From assembly GCF_041365695.1 (NCBI RefSeq), contig NZ_JBGFSJ010000002.1:124001-188000 (forward strand): DNA of 64,000 nt, written 5' to 3'. Positions within the stretch are counted from its first letter, which is position 1, and every line of letters starts with the position of its first letter. The notes beneath the pieces were generated by a model. It saw only the letters and a program-made list of their open reading frames with translations. It ran no database searches and had not been told where the DNA came from. A program made the position numbers and the translations under genes. This document shows, in pieces, positions 52,473 through 61,763 of the stretch. This DNA is from Rhodosalinus sp041365695. Its GTDB lineage: Bacteria > Pseudomonadota > Alphaproteobacteria > Rhodobacterales > Rhodobacteraceae.

Positions 52473-53869
52473 CAGCGCCTCCTGTAGCGGTTGGGATCGC
52501 GGTAGGCCCGCCGGATCGCGGGGTCAAGCGCCGGACGCGGCGCCGCGTCGAGGCCGCGCAGGAACATCCATCCCCAGAACCCCGCCGCGGCGCCCGCCAG
52601 AACGCCGACGAGCGCCTGGGCGTAGATCACCCCCGCCGCGCCCAGAACGGCTCCGAGCCCCGCCGCGGCGGGGTAGGTGAGCACCCCGTCGCGCACCCAG
52701 TTGACCAGCGTGGCCCGGCCGGGGCGCCCGAGGCTGTTGAAGGCGGCGTTTGCGACGAAGAGCGCGCCCGAGACCGCGAAGGCGCCCGCGCCGAGATGGG
52801 TGAAGGCGCGCAGCACCCGCGCACCCTCCGCATCGAGCCCGAAGCCGCGCGCGACGGGATCGCTCGCCGCGGCGAGCACCGCCCAGGCGACGAGTGCGTA
52901 GCCTGCCGCGAAAATCAGCGCGTCGCGATAGGCGCTGCGCAGGCGCGGGTAGAGCCCCGCCCCGTAATTCTGCCCGAAGATGCCCCCGATCGCGCCGGCG
53001 AGCGAGAAGAGCCCGCCGAACGCCACCACCGTGAGCCGCGAGATCACCGCCCAGGCGGCGACGGCGCTGTCCCCGAAACCCGCGATGACCGCGGTGATGA
53101 CGTAGTTGCCGAAGGGCGTGGACATCTGCGTCGCGATGGCCGGCAGCGCGATGGCGAAATAGGGCCGCCACGTCTCGCGCAGGGCCTGGAGGCGCGGCCG
53201 CGCCATGAGGTCGTGGGAGCGGATCGCGAAGAGAAGGCCCATGCCGCAGAGCACGGCGCGGGTGATCACCACCGAGGCCGCCGCCCCGTCGAGGCCGAGG
53301 CCCATCCGGTAGATCAGCACCGGGTCGATCACGAGCGCCACCGAGCCCGAGATCAGCGTGACGTACATCGCCCGCGCGCCGTCGCCCTCCGCGCGCAGCG
53401 CGGCGGTCGCCACCATGCCGGCGGCCATGAAGGCCAGCGACGGCACCGAGAGGGCGAGGTAGCGCGCAGCGAGCCGCGCCGCCTCGCCCTCGGCGCCGGC
53501 GAGGGCCACGAGGTCGTGGCGGAACCCCACCACCAGGGCGGCCACCCCTGCCTGCGTCGCCACCGCGAGGATGGCCGCGGCGCTCGCCTGCTCGCGCGCG
53601 GCGGCGCGCTCGCCCGTGCCGATGCTGCGCGAGACGAGCGCGGTGGCCGCGATCATCAGGCCCACACCGGAGGAGACCGAGAAGAACTGGATCGCGAAGG
53701 CGAAGCCGATGGCCGCCATCAGCACCGGCTCGCCCAGCCGCGAGATCCAGAACAGGTTGGCCGCGTCCACGAGGAAGACGAAGGTGATGCCGGTCGCCCC
53801 GGTGAGCGTCATGCGCACCACGTGGCCCATTGTCGGCCCGTCGAGGAACCGCCCCTGCGCCGCGGTCAC
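52472..53869 (-). CDS. MATE family efflux transporter
   Basis: 465 aa with twelve membrane helices in two repeats (LTGATGITFVFLVDAANLFWISRLGEPVLMAAIGFAFAIQFFSVSSGVGLMIAATALVSRSIG is the family start). MATE proteins export cationic or metabolite substrates using sodium or proton gradients. It lies 4 bases after the MFS gene on the same strand, so the two transporters may be cotranscribed. Substrate unknown. Confidence 0.92.
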   Translation of the reverse strand: MTAAQGRFLDGPTMGHVVRMTLTGATGITFVFLVDAANLFWISRLGEPVLMAAIGFAFAIQFFSVSSGVGLMIAATALVSRSIGTGERAAAREQASAAAILAVATQAGVAALVVGFRHDLVALAGAEGEAARLAARYLALSVPSLAFMAAGMVATAALRAEGDGARAMYVTLISGSVALVIDPVLIYRMGLGLDGAAASVVITRAVLCGMGLLFAIRSHDLMARPRLQALRETWRPYFAIALPAIATQMSTPFGNYVITAVIAGFGDSAVAAWAVISRLTVVAFGGLFSLAGAIGGIFGQNYGAGLYPRLRSAYRDALIFAAGYALVAWAVLAAASDPVARGFGLDAEGARVLRAFTHLGAGAFAVSGALFVANAAFNSLGRPGRATLVNWVRDGVLTYPAAAGLGAVLGAAGVIYAQALVGVLAGAAAGFWGWMFLRGLDAAPRPALDPAIRRAYRDPNRYRRR

Positions 53870-53873
53870 GGCG

Positions 53874-55124
53874 TCACTCCGCCGGGGTGGGCAGCGGCCG
53901 CGCCAGCACCGTCTCGTTCCCCGGCTCGGGATGGCGTGGAATGAGCGTGGCCAGCAGGAACGAGATCCCGGCCATGCCCGCGGCCAGGCCGAAAACCGTG
54001 CCGGGCGAGATCAGCCACAGATAGCCGAGCGCCGCGGGCAGGAAGACCGCCGCGATATGGTTGATGGTGAAGGCGACCGCCGCCGTGGGCGCGATATCCC
54101 CCGGGTCGCCGATCTTCTGGAAATAGGTCTTGAGCGCCAGCGCCATGGCGAAGAGCACGTGATCGATCACGTAGAGCACCGCGGCGAGCGCGACGCCCCA
54201 GCCGAACCAGTAGATCCCGCCATAGGCGAGGAAGACGCAGGCGAGCCCCGCGTATTCCACCATCAGCGCGCGCCGCTCGCCCCAGCGCGCGACCGCCTGG
54301 CCGATGAGCGGCGCGGCGGCGATGTTCACCACGAGCGTCACAAGGAAAAGGCCGGCCACGTGGTGCACCTCGAATCCGAAACGCTCCACCATCATGAAGC
54401 CCGCGAAGACCACGAAGATCTGCCGCCGCGCGCCGGACATGAACTGCAGCGCGTAGTAGAGCCAGTAGCGCCGGCGCAGGACCATCCGCTTCACCTGCGG
54501 GTCGGGCGCCTCGAATTGCGGGTAGAGAAACAGCGCGAGCGTGGCGAGCGCCAGCGTCGTGCCGCCGGCGGCGAGGTAGACCGCGTTGTAGCTCAGATCG
54601 AAGGCGCGCCATGTCAGCACGAGCGCGCCGTAGGCGACGAGCGTCGCGCCCGAGCCCGCGGCGACCAGCCAGCCCAGCATCTGCGGCGCGCGGTCCCTGG
54701 GCAGCCATTGCAGTTGCAGCGACTGGTTCACCGTCTCGTAGTAGTGGAACCCGATCGAGGAGAGCATCGTGACCACGAGAAGCCCGCCGAGACTGGGGAA
54801 CCACGCGGTGATCGCCGTCGCCGCGCCGAGGAGCATGAGCGAGACCAGCGCCAGCACCTGCTCGCGGATGAACATGATGAGCGCGATGACCCCGATGGCG
54901 AAAAAGCCCGGGATCTCGCGCACCGTGTGCAGCCAGCCGATGTCCGAGCCGTCGAAGCCCGCCATCTCGACCACGAAGTTGTTCAGAAGCGCAGACCAGG
55001 TGGCGAAGGCGATGGGCATCGCCGCAGCCATGAGGAACAAGAGCGCCACCGGCCGCCGCCACGCGGGCAGCTCGCCGGACCCGGCGAGCGGGACGAAGCC
55101 CGGGGAGAGGCGGGAAAGACGCAT
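53874..55124 (-). CDS. Major facilitator superfamily transporter
   Basis: 416 aa and twelve helices. The opening (RRPVALLFLMAAAMPIAFATWSALLNNFVVEMAGFDGSDIGWLHTVREIPGFFA) and conserved loop between helices 2-3 are of general MFS form. It lacks marks that would define a sugar, drug or nitrate porter. It is upstream of the MATE gene and 69 bases downstream of the cupin gene on the same strand. Confidence 0.88.
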   Translation of the reverse strand: MRLSRLSPGFVPLAGSGELPAWRRPVALLFLMAAAMPIAFATWSALLNNFVVEMAGFDGSDIGWLHTVREIPGFFAIGVIALIMFIREQVLALVSLMLLGAATAITAWFPSLGGLLVVTMLSSIGFHYYETVNQSLQLQWLPRDRAPQMLGWLVAAGSGATLVAYGALVLTWRAFDLSYNAVYLAAGGTTLALATLALFLYPQFEAPDPQVKRMVLRRRYWLYYALQFMSGARRQIFVVFAGFMMVERFGFEVHHVAGLFLVTLVVNIAAAPLIGQAVARWGERRALMVEYAGLACVFLAYGGIYWFGWGVALAAVLYVIDHVLFAMALALKTYFQKIGDPGDIAPTAAVAFTINHIAAVFLPAALGYLWLISPGTVFGLAAGMAGISFLLATLIPRHPEPGNETVLARPLPTPAE

Positions 55125-55193
55125 CCTTGGGCTATACGCCGCCTCGTGCCGCTTGGCGAGAGGCGGCCTGCGAGGTCAGCGGCCGGCGCTGCG

Positions 55194-55643
55194 TCAGTCG
55201 GCCTCTGCCATGCCCGAGAAGCTGTAGTCGACGTCGACGAAGCGCGCGCGGGGGAAGCCGTAGGCGAAGCGCAGCCCATCCGGCCCGCCCTCGACAGCGT
55301 GCTCGGCACGGGGCGGGATGTAGATCGCCACGCCCGGCGCGATCCGGTGGGTTTCACCCTCGATCCAGACAGTGCCCTCTCCGGAGAGGCCGAAATAGAA
55401 CTCGGGCGGGCTGTGGCGATGCGGCTCCAGCCGGTCGCCCGGGCCGAACTCCGCCACGCCGAGAACCATCTCGTCGCTCGGTGTCCGGTCGGCGCAGATG
55501 AGCGTGCGCCAGCGGACGGTCCCGAAGCCGCCCGCCTGGTCGTGCTCGAGCGGCGCCTGGGCGCAATCCACCACGACGGGCGCCTGGGGGCGCACCTTCA
55601 TCGCGCCGGCGATGACCTCATCGATGTTCTGCAACTCGCTCAT
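55194..55643 (-). CDS. Single-domain cupin, possible DddW-like DMSP lyase
   Basis: 149 aa. Cupin motif 1 is EPHRHSPPEFYFGLSG with His75, His77, Glu81 and Tyr83. Motif 2 is IYIPPRAEHAVEG with His115. From memory, the roseobacter DMSP lyase DddW uses His81, His83, Glu87, Tyr89 and His121; the spacing here is identical at a shift of six. DMSP lyases share HxHxxxExY. Against this, generic cupins also carry a similar motif and no LysR regulator lies beside it. If correct, it would split DMSP to acrylate and dimethyl sulfide in the cytoplasm. Confidence 0.55.
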   Translation of the reverse strand: MSELQNIDEVIAGAMKVRPQAPVVVDCAQAPLEHDQAGGFGTVRWRTLICADRTPSDEMVLGVAEFGPGDRLEPHRHSPPEFYFGLSGEGTVWIEGETHRIAPGVAIYIPPRAEHAVEGGPDGLRFAYGFPRARFVDVDYSFSGMAEAD

Positions 55644-55999
55644 CGCGCGACCCTTCTCCGCTCCTGGAGACGGCGTTTATGCGGTGCCGGAAGGCGGCTC
55701 GCGCCCGCGCGCGACACGGCCCGCGTCGTTTTCGAGCGCGCTCGGCCGCGCGCGCCCCGAAGCTTGCCCATCCGGCGTGCCGCGGGGAGGCTTGCGGCCG
55801 GGCCCGAGCGCGAGACCGCGAGGATGAGGCGCGCCGTTGCGGGACGCCGACGCACCCGGCCCCTCGAGGTGATCCTGTTCACGATCGCGGTTACGTGCGG
55901 GCGCGGGGGCCCTCATCCAAGGCCGCGCCGCCGTCTGATCTGCATCAAGGCGGGACCGCCCCGGAAGGTTCAGGGTGCCACGATGATTTCGAACTGTCG
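55644..55999. other. 356-base divergent intergenic region between cupin and YeeE/YedE genes
   Basis: No gene supported; short open frames here are Arg-rich and lack start signals. The notable site is the FNR-like box at 55935-55948. Promoters for both flanking genes must lie here. Confidence 0.5.
55935..55948. promoter_or_regulatory. FNR/FnrL-like box upstream of the YeeE/YedE gene
   Basis: CTGATCTGCATCAA matches TTGAT-N4-ATCAA at nine of ten defined bases. Its centre is about 59 bases before the ATG, near the -41.5 position expected for a start site some 17 bases upstream of the gene. Confidence 0.55.
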
Positions 56000-57076
56000 A
56001 TGAAGGCGCAGAACATGGACATCATCCCGCTGGTGGAATGGATCGGCGAAGGCCCGGCGGCGGCGCTCTTCGGGCTTGCGACCGGTGTGATCTTCGGTGT
56101 GGCGGCGCAGCGTTCGCGCTTCTGCCTGCGCGCGGCGACCGTGGAATTCGCCCGCGGCGCGATGGGCGACAGGGTGGCGGTCTGGCTTCTGACCTTCTCC
56201 ACAGCGCTTGTCTGGGTGCAGGCCGCCGCGCTCCTGGGGTTCATGCGGCCCGAGGACGCGCGCATGATGGCCGTGCCCGGAAGCTGGTCGGGGGCGATCA
56301 TCGGCGGGCTGATGTTCGGCGCGGGCATGGTGCTGGCGCGGGGATGCTCCGGGCGGCTTCTGGTGCTTGCCGCCACGGGCAACCTGCGCTCCGTCGTCTC
56401 CGGCCTGATCTTCGCGGTGGTGGCGCAGATGACGCTTTCGGGCTGGCTCGCCCCGGCGCGCGACCGGCTTGCCGCGCTCTGGATCACCGAGGGTGGGCAG
56501 AACGTGAACCTGCTGACCTGGGCGGGGCTGCCGCAATGGGGCGGGCTCGCGCTGGGCGCGGGGTTCGCCGTCCTCGCGCTCGAGATCGCGCGGCGCAACC
56601 GGATCGGTGTCTCGCGGCTCGTCTTCGCCTCCGGCGTGGGCTTCGCGGTGGCGGTGGGCTGGGTCTTTACCTTCGCGCTCAGCCAGATCGCCTTCGAGCC
56701 GGTGCCGATCGAGAGCGTCACCTTCACTGGCCCGTCGGCGCGCACGCTCATGTTCACGCTGGACCGTTACGCATTGCTGGAGTTCGACGTGGGGCTTGTC
56801 CCGGGCGTCTTTCTCGGCGCCTTTGCCGCGGCCTGGTGGGCCGGAGAGCTGAAGTTCCAGGGCTTCGAGAACGAGGTCAACATGCGCAAGGCGATGATCG
56901 GCGCGGCGCTGATGGGCTTCGGCGGGATGCTCGCGGGGGGCTGCGCCATCGGCGCGGGCGTCACTGGCGGCTCGATCTTCGTGGCCACGGCCTGGACCGC
57001 GCTCTTCTGCATGTGGATCGGCGCGATGCTGACCGATCTTCTGGTGGACCAGCGGGGGCTGGCGCAGCCGGCCTGA
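56000..57076 (+). CDS. YeeE/YedE family membrane protein (thiosulfate or sulfur-compound importer)
   Basis: 358 aa from MKAQNMDIIPLVEWIGEGPA; MDIIPLVEW 15 bases later is an alternative. Two half-repeats each carry the family cysteine motif: AAQRSRFCLRAA near the start, ARGCSGRLLVLAATGN in the middle, and GGMLAGGCAIGAGVTGGS near the end. These cysteines line the thiosulfate path in known members. About nine membrane helices. The FNR-like box suggests expression under low oxygen. Confidence 0.9.
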   Translation: MKAQNMDIIPLVEWIGEGPAAALFGLATGVIFGVAAQRSRFCLRAATVEFARGAMGDRVAVWLLTFSTALVWVQAAALLGFMRPEDARMMAVPGSWSGAIIGGLMFGAGMVLARGCSGRLLVLAATGNLRSVVSGLIFAVVAQMTLSGWLAPARDRLAALWITEGGQNVNLLTWAGLPQWGGLALGAGFAVLALEIARRNRIGVSRLVFASGVGFAVAVGWVFTFALSQIAFEPVPIESVTFTGPSARTLMFTLDRYALLEFDVGLVPGVFLGAFAAAWWAGELKFQGFENEVNMRKAMIGAALMGFGGMLAGGCAIGAGVTGGSIFVATAWTALFCMWIGAMLTDLLVDQRGLAQPA

Positions 57077-57086
57077 CTGCCACCGC

Positions 57087-59294
57087 TCAGAAGAAGCTCT
57101 GCGGGTCGATGTCCACGGCGAGGCGCAGCTCCCCCTTCACCGGGAACTGGCCCACCCAGTCCGCGAGCGCGGGCTGAAGCGCCGCGCTCTTCGGGGCCTT
57201 CACGAGCAGCCGCACGCGATGGCGGCCGCGGATGCGCGCGATGGGCGCGGGCGCGGGGCCGAAGACCTGCGCGCCCACGCGGCGCAGCGGCGCGTCGGCG
57301 CGGGCGAGCGCGTTTCCGAGGTCGAAGACCTCCTGCAACTCGGGGCCCGACAGGATGATCCCGGCCATGCGGCCATAGGGCGGCATGCCCGCGGCCTGCC
57401 GTTCGGCCGCCTCGGCGCGCCAGAATCCCTCCTCGTCGCCGGCCAGGATCGCGTGGATCACCGGGTGCTCGGGCTGGAAGGTCTGCAGCAGCGCCGTGCC
57501 CGGACGTTCGGCCCGGCCGGCGCGCCCCGCGACCTGCCGCATCAGCTGGAAGGTGCGCTCGGCCGCGCGCAGGTCCGAGCCCTGAAGGCCGAGATCGGCG
57601 TCGATCACGCCCACCAGCGTCAGCAGCGGGAAGTTGTGGCCCTTGGCCACGAGCTGCGTGCCGATCACGATGTCGGCGCCGCCCTCGGCGATGCGCGCGA
57701 TCTCTTCCTTGAGCGCGCGCGCCGAGCCGAAGAGATCCGAACTCAGCACCGCGAGGCGCGCGTCGGGGAACCGCTCCGCCGTTTCCTCGGCCAGCCGCTC
57801 CACACCCGGACCGACGGGGGCCAGCCGGTCCTCCGCGCCACAGGCGGGGCAGGCGGCGGGAATGGGCTCGCTCTCTCCGCACTGGTGGCAGACGAGGCGC
57901 TTCAGGAAGCGGTGCTCGACCATCCGCGCGTCGCAGTGCTTGCAGCCGATCTGGTGCCCGCAGGCCCGGCAGAGCGTCACCGGCGCGTAGCCGCGGCGGT
58001 TGAGGAAAAGCATCGCCTGCTCGCCCGCCGCAAGCCGCGCCTCGACGGCGCACGCCAGCGCGGGCGAGATCCAGCGGTTGGCGGGCAGCGTCTCGGCGCG
58101 CATGTCGATCGCGCGCATCGCGGGCAGGGCGGCGGGGCCGAACCGCGCCGTCAGGTCGAGCCGCGCATACTTGCCGGCCTCGGCGTTCGTCCATGTCTCG
58201 AGCGAGGGCGTGGCGGAGGCCAGCACCACCCGCGCACCCGCGAGCGAGGCGCGCAGCACCGCCATGTCGCGGGCGTGGTAGAGCGCGCCTTCCTCCTGCT
58301 TGTAGGAGGTGTCGTGTTCCTCGTCGACGACGATGAGCCCGAGCTCGCGGAAGGGCAGGAAGAGGGCCGATCGCGCGCCCACGACCATCGACGCGCCGCC
58401 TTCGCCGGCCATGCGCCACGCGCGCCGCCGCTCGGCCATGGTGACGCCGGAATGCCACTCGGCGGGCCGGGCGCCGAATCGCGCCTCGACCCGCGCGATG
58501 AACTCGGCGGTGAGCGCGATCTCGGGCAGAAGCACCAGCGCCTGCCGCCCCTGCCGCAGGCATTCGGCGACCGCCTCCAGATAGACCTCCGTCTTGCCCG
58601 ATCCGGTCACGCCCTTCAGAAGCGTCGTGCCGTAGCCGGCCGCGCGCAGACCCGCGCAAAGCGCCCCTGCCGCCCGCGCCTGATCCTCGGTCAGCGGCTT
58701 GCCGGGCGCGTCGGGATCGAGGCGCGGAAACGGCGTGTCGCGCGGCGTGTCCACCTCCTCCACCGCGCCGCGGGCGACGAGCCCCTTGACGACGGAGGGC
58801 GACACGCCCGCGGCGTCGGTCAGCTCCTTGAGCGTCAGGCCGGGTTGCGCCTCGAGGGTCTCCAGCACGCGGGCGCGCGCGTCGGTCATCCGGGAGGGCT
58901 CCGCGGCGCCGGGCCTGTAGAGCTTGCGCATCGAGGGCGGATCGCCGAGCCCCGGCACCCGCGTGGCCAGGCGCAGCATGGCGGAAAGCGGCGTCAGCGT
59001 GTATTCGCCCGCCCGGATCAGGAAGCTGCGCAACTCCTCGCGCATGGGCGCGGCGTCGAGCACGCGGTTGACCTGCCGCAGCTTCGCGGCGGGAAAGTCG
59101 CCCTCGCCGGGGCCCCAGACCACGCCCGCCACCCGCCGCGGGCCAAGCGGCACCTCCACGAAGGCGCCCGCCCAGCAGCCGCCCTCGGGCGCGAGATAGT
59201 CCAGCACCCGGTCGAGCGGCTGGGTGGTCAGCACGCCCACGCGCGCACCTTCGTCGAAGAAGGAGGGCCGGTCTCCGGTCGGGGGTTTGCTCAT
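57087..59294 (-). CDS. priA: Primosomal protein N' (replication restart helicase PriA)
   Basis: 735 aa from MSKPPTGDRPSFF. An N-terminal 3'-DNA-binding domain is followed by a winged helix (MTDARARVLETLEAQPGLTLKEL), Walker A LLKGVTGSGKTEVYLE, the DEEH helicase box (LIVVDEEHDTSYKQEEG), and zinc-binding cysteines (LCRACGHQIGCKHCDARM, CHQCGESEPIPAACPACG). It reloads the replisome at stalled forks. Convergent with the YeeE gene with a 10-base gap. Confidence 0.96.
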   Translation of the reverse strand: MSKPPTGDRPSFFDEGARVGVLTTQPLDRVLDYLAPEGGCWAGAFVEVPLGPRRVAGVVWGPGEGDFPAAKLRQVNRVLDAAPMREELRSFLIRAGEYTLTPLSAMLRLATRVPGLGDPPSMRKLYRPGAAEPSRMTDARARVLETLEAQPGLTLKELTDAAGVSPSVVKGLVARGAVEEVDTPRDTPFPRLDPDAPGKPLTEDQARAAGALCAGLRAAGYGTTLLKGVTGSGKTEVYLEAVAECLRQGRQALVLLPEIALTAEFIARVEARFGARPAEWHSGVTMAERRRAWRMAGEGGASMVVGARSALFLPFRELGLIVVDEEHDTSYKQEEGALYHARDMAVLRASLAGARVVLASATPSLETWTNAEAGKYARLDLTARFGPAALPAMRAIDMRAETLPANRWISPALACAVEARLAAGEQAMLFLNRRGYAPVTLCRACGHQIGCKHCDARMVEHRFLKRLVCHQCGESEPIPAACPACGAEDRLAPVGPGVERLAEETAERFPDARLAVLSSDLFGSARALKEEIARIAEGGADIVIGTQLVAKGHNFPLLTLVGVIDADLGLQGSDLRAAERTFQLMRQVAGRAGRAERPGTALLQTFQPEHPVIHAILAGDEEGFWRAEAAERQAAGMPPYGRMAGIILSGPELQEVFDLGNALARADAPLRRVGAQVFGPAPAPIARIRGRHRVRLLVKAPKSAALQPALADWVGQFPVKGELRLAVDIDPQSFF

Positions 59295-59364
59295 CGTGAC
59301 GACTGGAGTAAACGCGGGGGCGACCGAGGCCAAGCCGCCTCACGCAATGCCAGGGAGCGCGCGC

Positions 59365-60018
59365 ATGAAATTCTTCGTGGACACCGCCGAGATCGACGCC
59401 ATCGCCGAGCTGAACGCGCTCGGGATGGTGGACGGGGTCACCACCAATCCCTCGCTCATCATGAAGTCGGGCCGCGATATCCGCGAGGTCACCGAGGAGA
59501 TCTGCGCGATGGTGGACGGCCCGGTGAGCGCCGAGACGGTGGCGACCGACGCCGAGGGCATGATCGCAGAGGGCCGCGAGCTTGCGAAGATCGCCGACAA
59601 CATCGCGATCAAGGTGCCGCTGACCTGGGCGGGGCTTCAGGCCTGCAAGGTGCTCTCGGGCGAGGGCCGGATGGTCAACGTCACGCTCTGCTTCTCGGCA
59701 AACCAGGCGCTGCTCGCCGCCAAGGCGGGCGCGAGCTTCATCTCGCCCTTCATCGGCCGGCTCGACGACATCAATATCGACGGCCTCGAGCTGATCGCGG
59801 ACATCCGGCAGATCTACGACAATTACGGCTACGAGACCGAGGTGCTGGCCGCCTCGATCCGCACGGTGAATCACATGAGCGAATGCGCGAAGCTCGGCGC
59901 GGACGTGGCCACGGCGCCGCCCGCGGTCATCAAGAAGATGGCCGAGCATCCCCTGACCGACAAGGGTCTCGACGCCTTCCTCGCCGACTGGGCAAAGACC
60001 GGTCAGAAGATCCTCTGA
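59365..60018 (+). CDS. tal: Transaldolase / fructose-6-phosphate aldolase family (TalC-type)
   Basis: 217 aa from MKFFVDTAEIDAIAELNALG, with AGGGAG before the ATG. Schiff-base lysine is in NIAIKVPLTWAG; NVTLCFSANQALLAAKAGASFISPFIGRLDD and the C-terminal KKMAEHPLTDKGLDAFLADW match the short TalC/FSA branch. It works in the pentose phosphate pathway. Transaldolase versus aldolase activity cannot be separated by reading. Confidence 0.93.
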   Translation: MKFFVDTAEIDAIAELNALGMVDGVTTNPSLIMKSGRDIREVTEEICAMVDGPVSAETVATDAEGMIAEGRELAKIADNIAIKVPLTWAGLQACKVLSGEGRMVNVTLCFSANQALLAAKAGASFISPFIGRLDDINIDGLELIADIRQIYDNYGYETEVLAASIRTVNHMSECAKLGADVATAPPAVIKKMAEHPLTDKGLDAFLADWAKTGQKIL

Positions 60019-60102
60019 CCGCGCGGCGCGGCGCAGAAAATTGCGGCGCCGCCCCGCGCCCTCTGCTAGGGTCGACAGAAAACAACGTTGCAAGAGGCCG
60101 GC

Positions 60103-60810
60103 ATGAGCAGTTCCGCCGTGATCGATGACAGTCTTCGTGCGCGCATCATCGCGGAGCCCGAAAGCATCCTTGACGACACCGACCTCATGCGCGCGCTCGT
60201 CGCGGCCAACGAGAAGTCGATGGGCGGCAACATCGTGGACCTGCGGGGCATCGCGATGGAGCGCATGGAGGCGCGCCTCGACCGGCTGGAGGACACGCAC
60301 CGGGCGGTGATCGCCGCCGCCTACGAGAATCTCGCCGGCACGAACCAGGTGCACCGCGCCATCCTGCGCATGCTCGACCCGATGGAATTCGAGGGCTTCC
60401 TGTCGGATCTCGGCGGCGATGTGGCCGGCATTCTTCGCGTGGACTGCATCCGCCTTGTGCTGGAAACGGCGCAGGCGGGCGAGGACCCTGTGCTGCGCCG
60501 CTTCAGCCACGTGCTGCGCACCGCGCCCCCCGGCGCGATCGAGGGCTACCTGACCGGGGGCCGCGGCGGCGCGACCCGGCCTGTCACTCTGCGCCAGATC
60601 CAGCAGGGGCAGTCCGCGATCTACGGCGAGGCGGCGGCCTGGGTGCGCTCGGAGGCCTGCATCCGCCTCGATCTGGGCGAAGGCCGGCTGCCCGGGCTTC
60701 TGGCCATGGGGGCCGAGGATCCGCACCAGTTCTCGCCGCAGCAGGGCACCGACCTTCTGGCCTTCTTCGGCGGAGTGTTCGAGCGCTGCCTGCGCCGCTG
60801 GCTGTCGTGA
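60103..60810 (+). CDS. DUF484 family protein
   Basis: 235 aa from the ATG after AAGAGG (an upstream TTG frame adds five residues). The DUF484 layout is seen: EPESILDDTDLMRALVAANEKSMGGNIVDLRGIAMERMEARLDRLEDTHRAVIAAAYEN, then a GAF-like half. The family precedes xerC in many proteobacteria, as here (GTGA overlap). Its role is unknown; possibly signalling linked with chromosome dimer resolution. Confidence 0.88.
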   Translation: MSSSAVIDDSLRARIIAEPESILDDTDLMRALVAANEKSMGGNIVDLRGIAMERMEARLDRLEDTHRAVIAAAYENLAGTNQVHRAILRMLDPMEFEGFLSDLGGDVAGILRVDCIRLVLETAQAGEDPVLRRFSHVLRTAPPGAIEGYLTGGRGGATRPVTLRQIQQGQSAIYGEAAAWVRSEACIRLDLGEGRLPGLLAMGAEDPHQFSPQQGTDLLAFFGGVFERCLRRWLS

Positions 60811-61763
60811 CCGGGCCGGACGGGCTGATCTCTCCGGCCGCGCGCGACGCGCTCGAGGACTTTCTTGCCGCGCAACGCGCGCAGCGCGGCGCCGCCGAGA
60901 ACACGGTGGAGGCCTATGGCCGCGACATCGCGGGGTTCCTGGCCTTCATGGCGATGCATCACGGCGGGGCGGAGGGGCTCGCGCCGCTCGCCCGCATCGA
61001 TATTTCCGACATGCGGGCGTGGCTCGCGCGGGGCCGGGCCGAGGGCGCGGGGCCGCGCACGATGGCCCGCCGGCTTTCGGCGGTGAAGAGCTTCATGCGC
61101 TGGCTCGCCGACCGGGAAGGGTTCGATCCCTCGGCGGTGCTGTCCGCGCGCGCGCCCAAGCACCCGCCGCGCCTGCCGCGCCCGCTGGCCGAGGATGCGG
61201 CGCGGGATCTTCTGGACACCGTCGGGGCGCAGCACCCGACCACCTGGATCGCGGCCCGCGACGTCGCCGTTGTGACGCTGCTTTACGGCTGCGGTCTCCG
61301 CGTCTCGGAGGCGCTTTCGCTCACCGGGGCCGCGTTGCCCATGGGCGAGGCGTTGCGGATTCGGGGCAAGGGCGGGAAGGAGCGTCTCGTGCCGGTGATC
61401 CCCGCCGCGCGCGCCGCGGTGACGCGGTACGCGGAGCTTTGCCCGTGGCCGCCCGCGCCCGATGCGCCGCTTTTCCGTGGGGCCCGCGGCGGCGCGCTCG
61501 GCCCCCGGGCGGTGCAGAAGGTGATGGCGGCGACGCGGATGCAGCTTGGCCTGCCGGCCTCGGCCACGCCGCATGCGCTGCGCCACAGCTTCGCCACCCA
61601 CCTGCTGAGCGCGGGCGGCGACCTGCGCGCGATCCAGGATCTTCTGGGTCATGCCTCGCTTTCGACGACGCAGGTCTACACCGGCGTGGATACGGCGCGG
61701 CTGATGGAGGTCTACGAGGCCGCCCACCCCAAGGCAGGCCGCGGGGCCCCGCGCGGGGGCTAG
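60807..61763 (+). CDS. xerC: Tyrosine recombinase XerC
   Basis: 318 aa with a GTG start overlapping the DUF484 stop. Catalytic residues Arg165 (YGCGLRVSEAL), Lys188, His256 and Arg259 (PHALRHSFATHLL), His282 (LGHASLSTTQ) and Tyr291 are all in place. It acts with XerD at dif to resolve chromosome dimers. No sign that it is phage-derived. Its TAG stop shares CTAG with the convergent acyl-CoA synthetase gene. Confidence 0.95.
   Translation: MTGPDGLISPAARDALEDFLAAQRAQRGAAENTVEAYGRDIAGFLAFMAMHHGGAEGLAPLARIDISDMRAWLARGRAEGAGPRTMARRLSAVKSFMRWLADREGFDPSAVLSARAPKHPPRLPRPLAEDAARDLLDTVGAQHPTTWIAARDVAVVTLLYGCGLRVSEALSLTGAALPMGEALRIRGKGGKERLVPVIPAARAAVTRYAELCPWPPAPDAPLFRGARGGALGPRAVQKVMAATRMQLGLPASATPHALRHSFATHLLSAGGDLRAIQDLLGHASLSTTQVYTGVDTARLMEVYEAAHPKAGRGAPRGG

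Noticed and set aside
56767..60726. A very long minus-strand open frame spanning priA and its flanks
   Set aside because: It runs in a different frame from priA across several unrelated genes, is Arg/Ala-rich and carries no motif. High GC removes stops.
60807..61763. Tyrosine recombinase as the integrase of a mobile element
   Set aside because: Sequence and the upstream DUF484 gene mark housekeeping XerC. No att-like repeats or cargo genes flank it.
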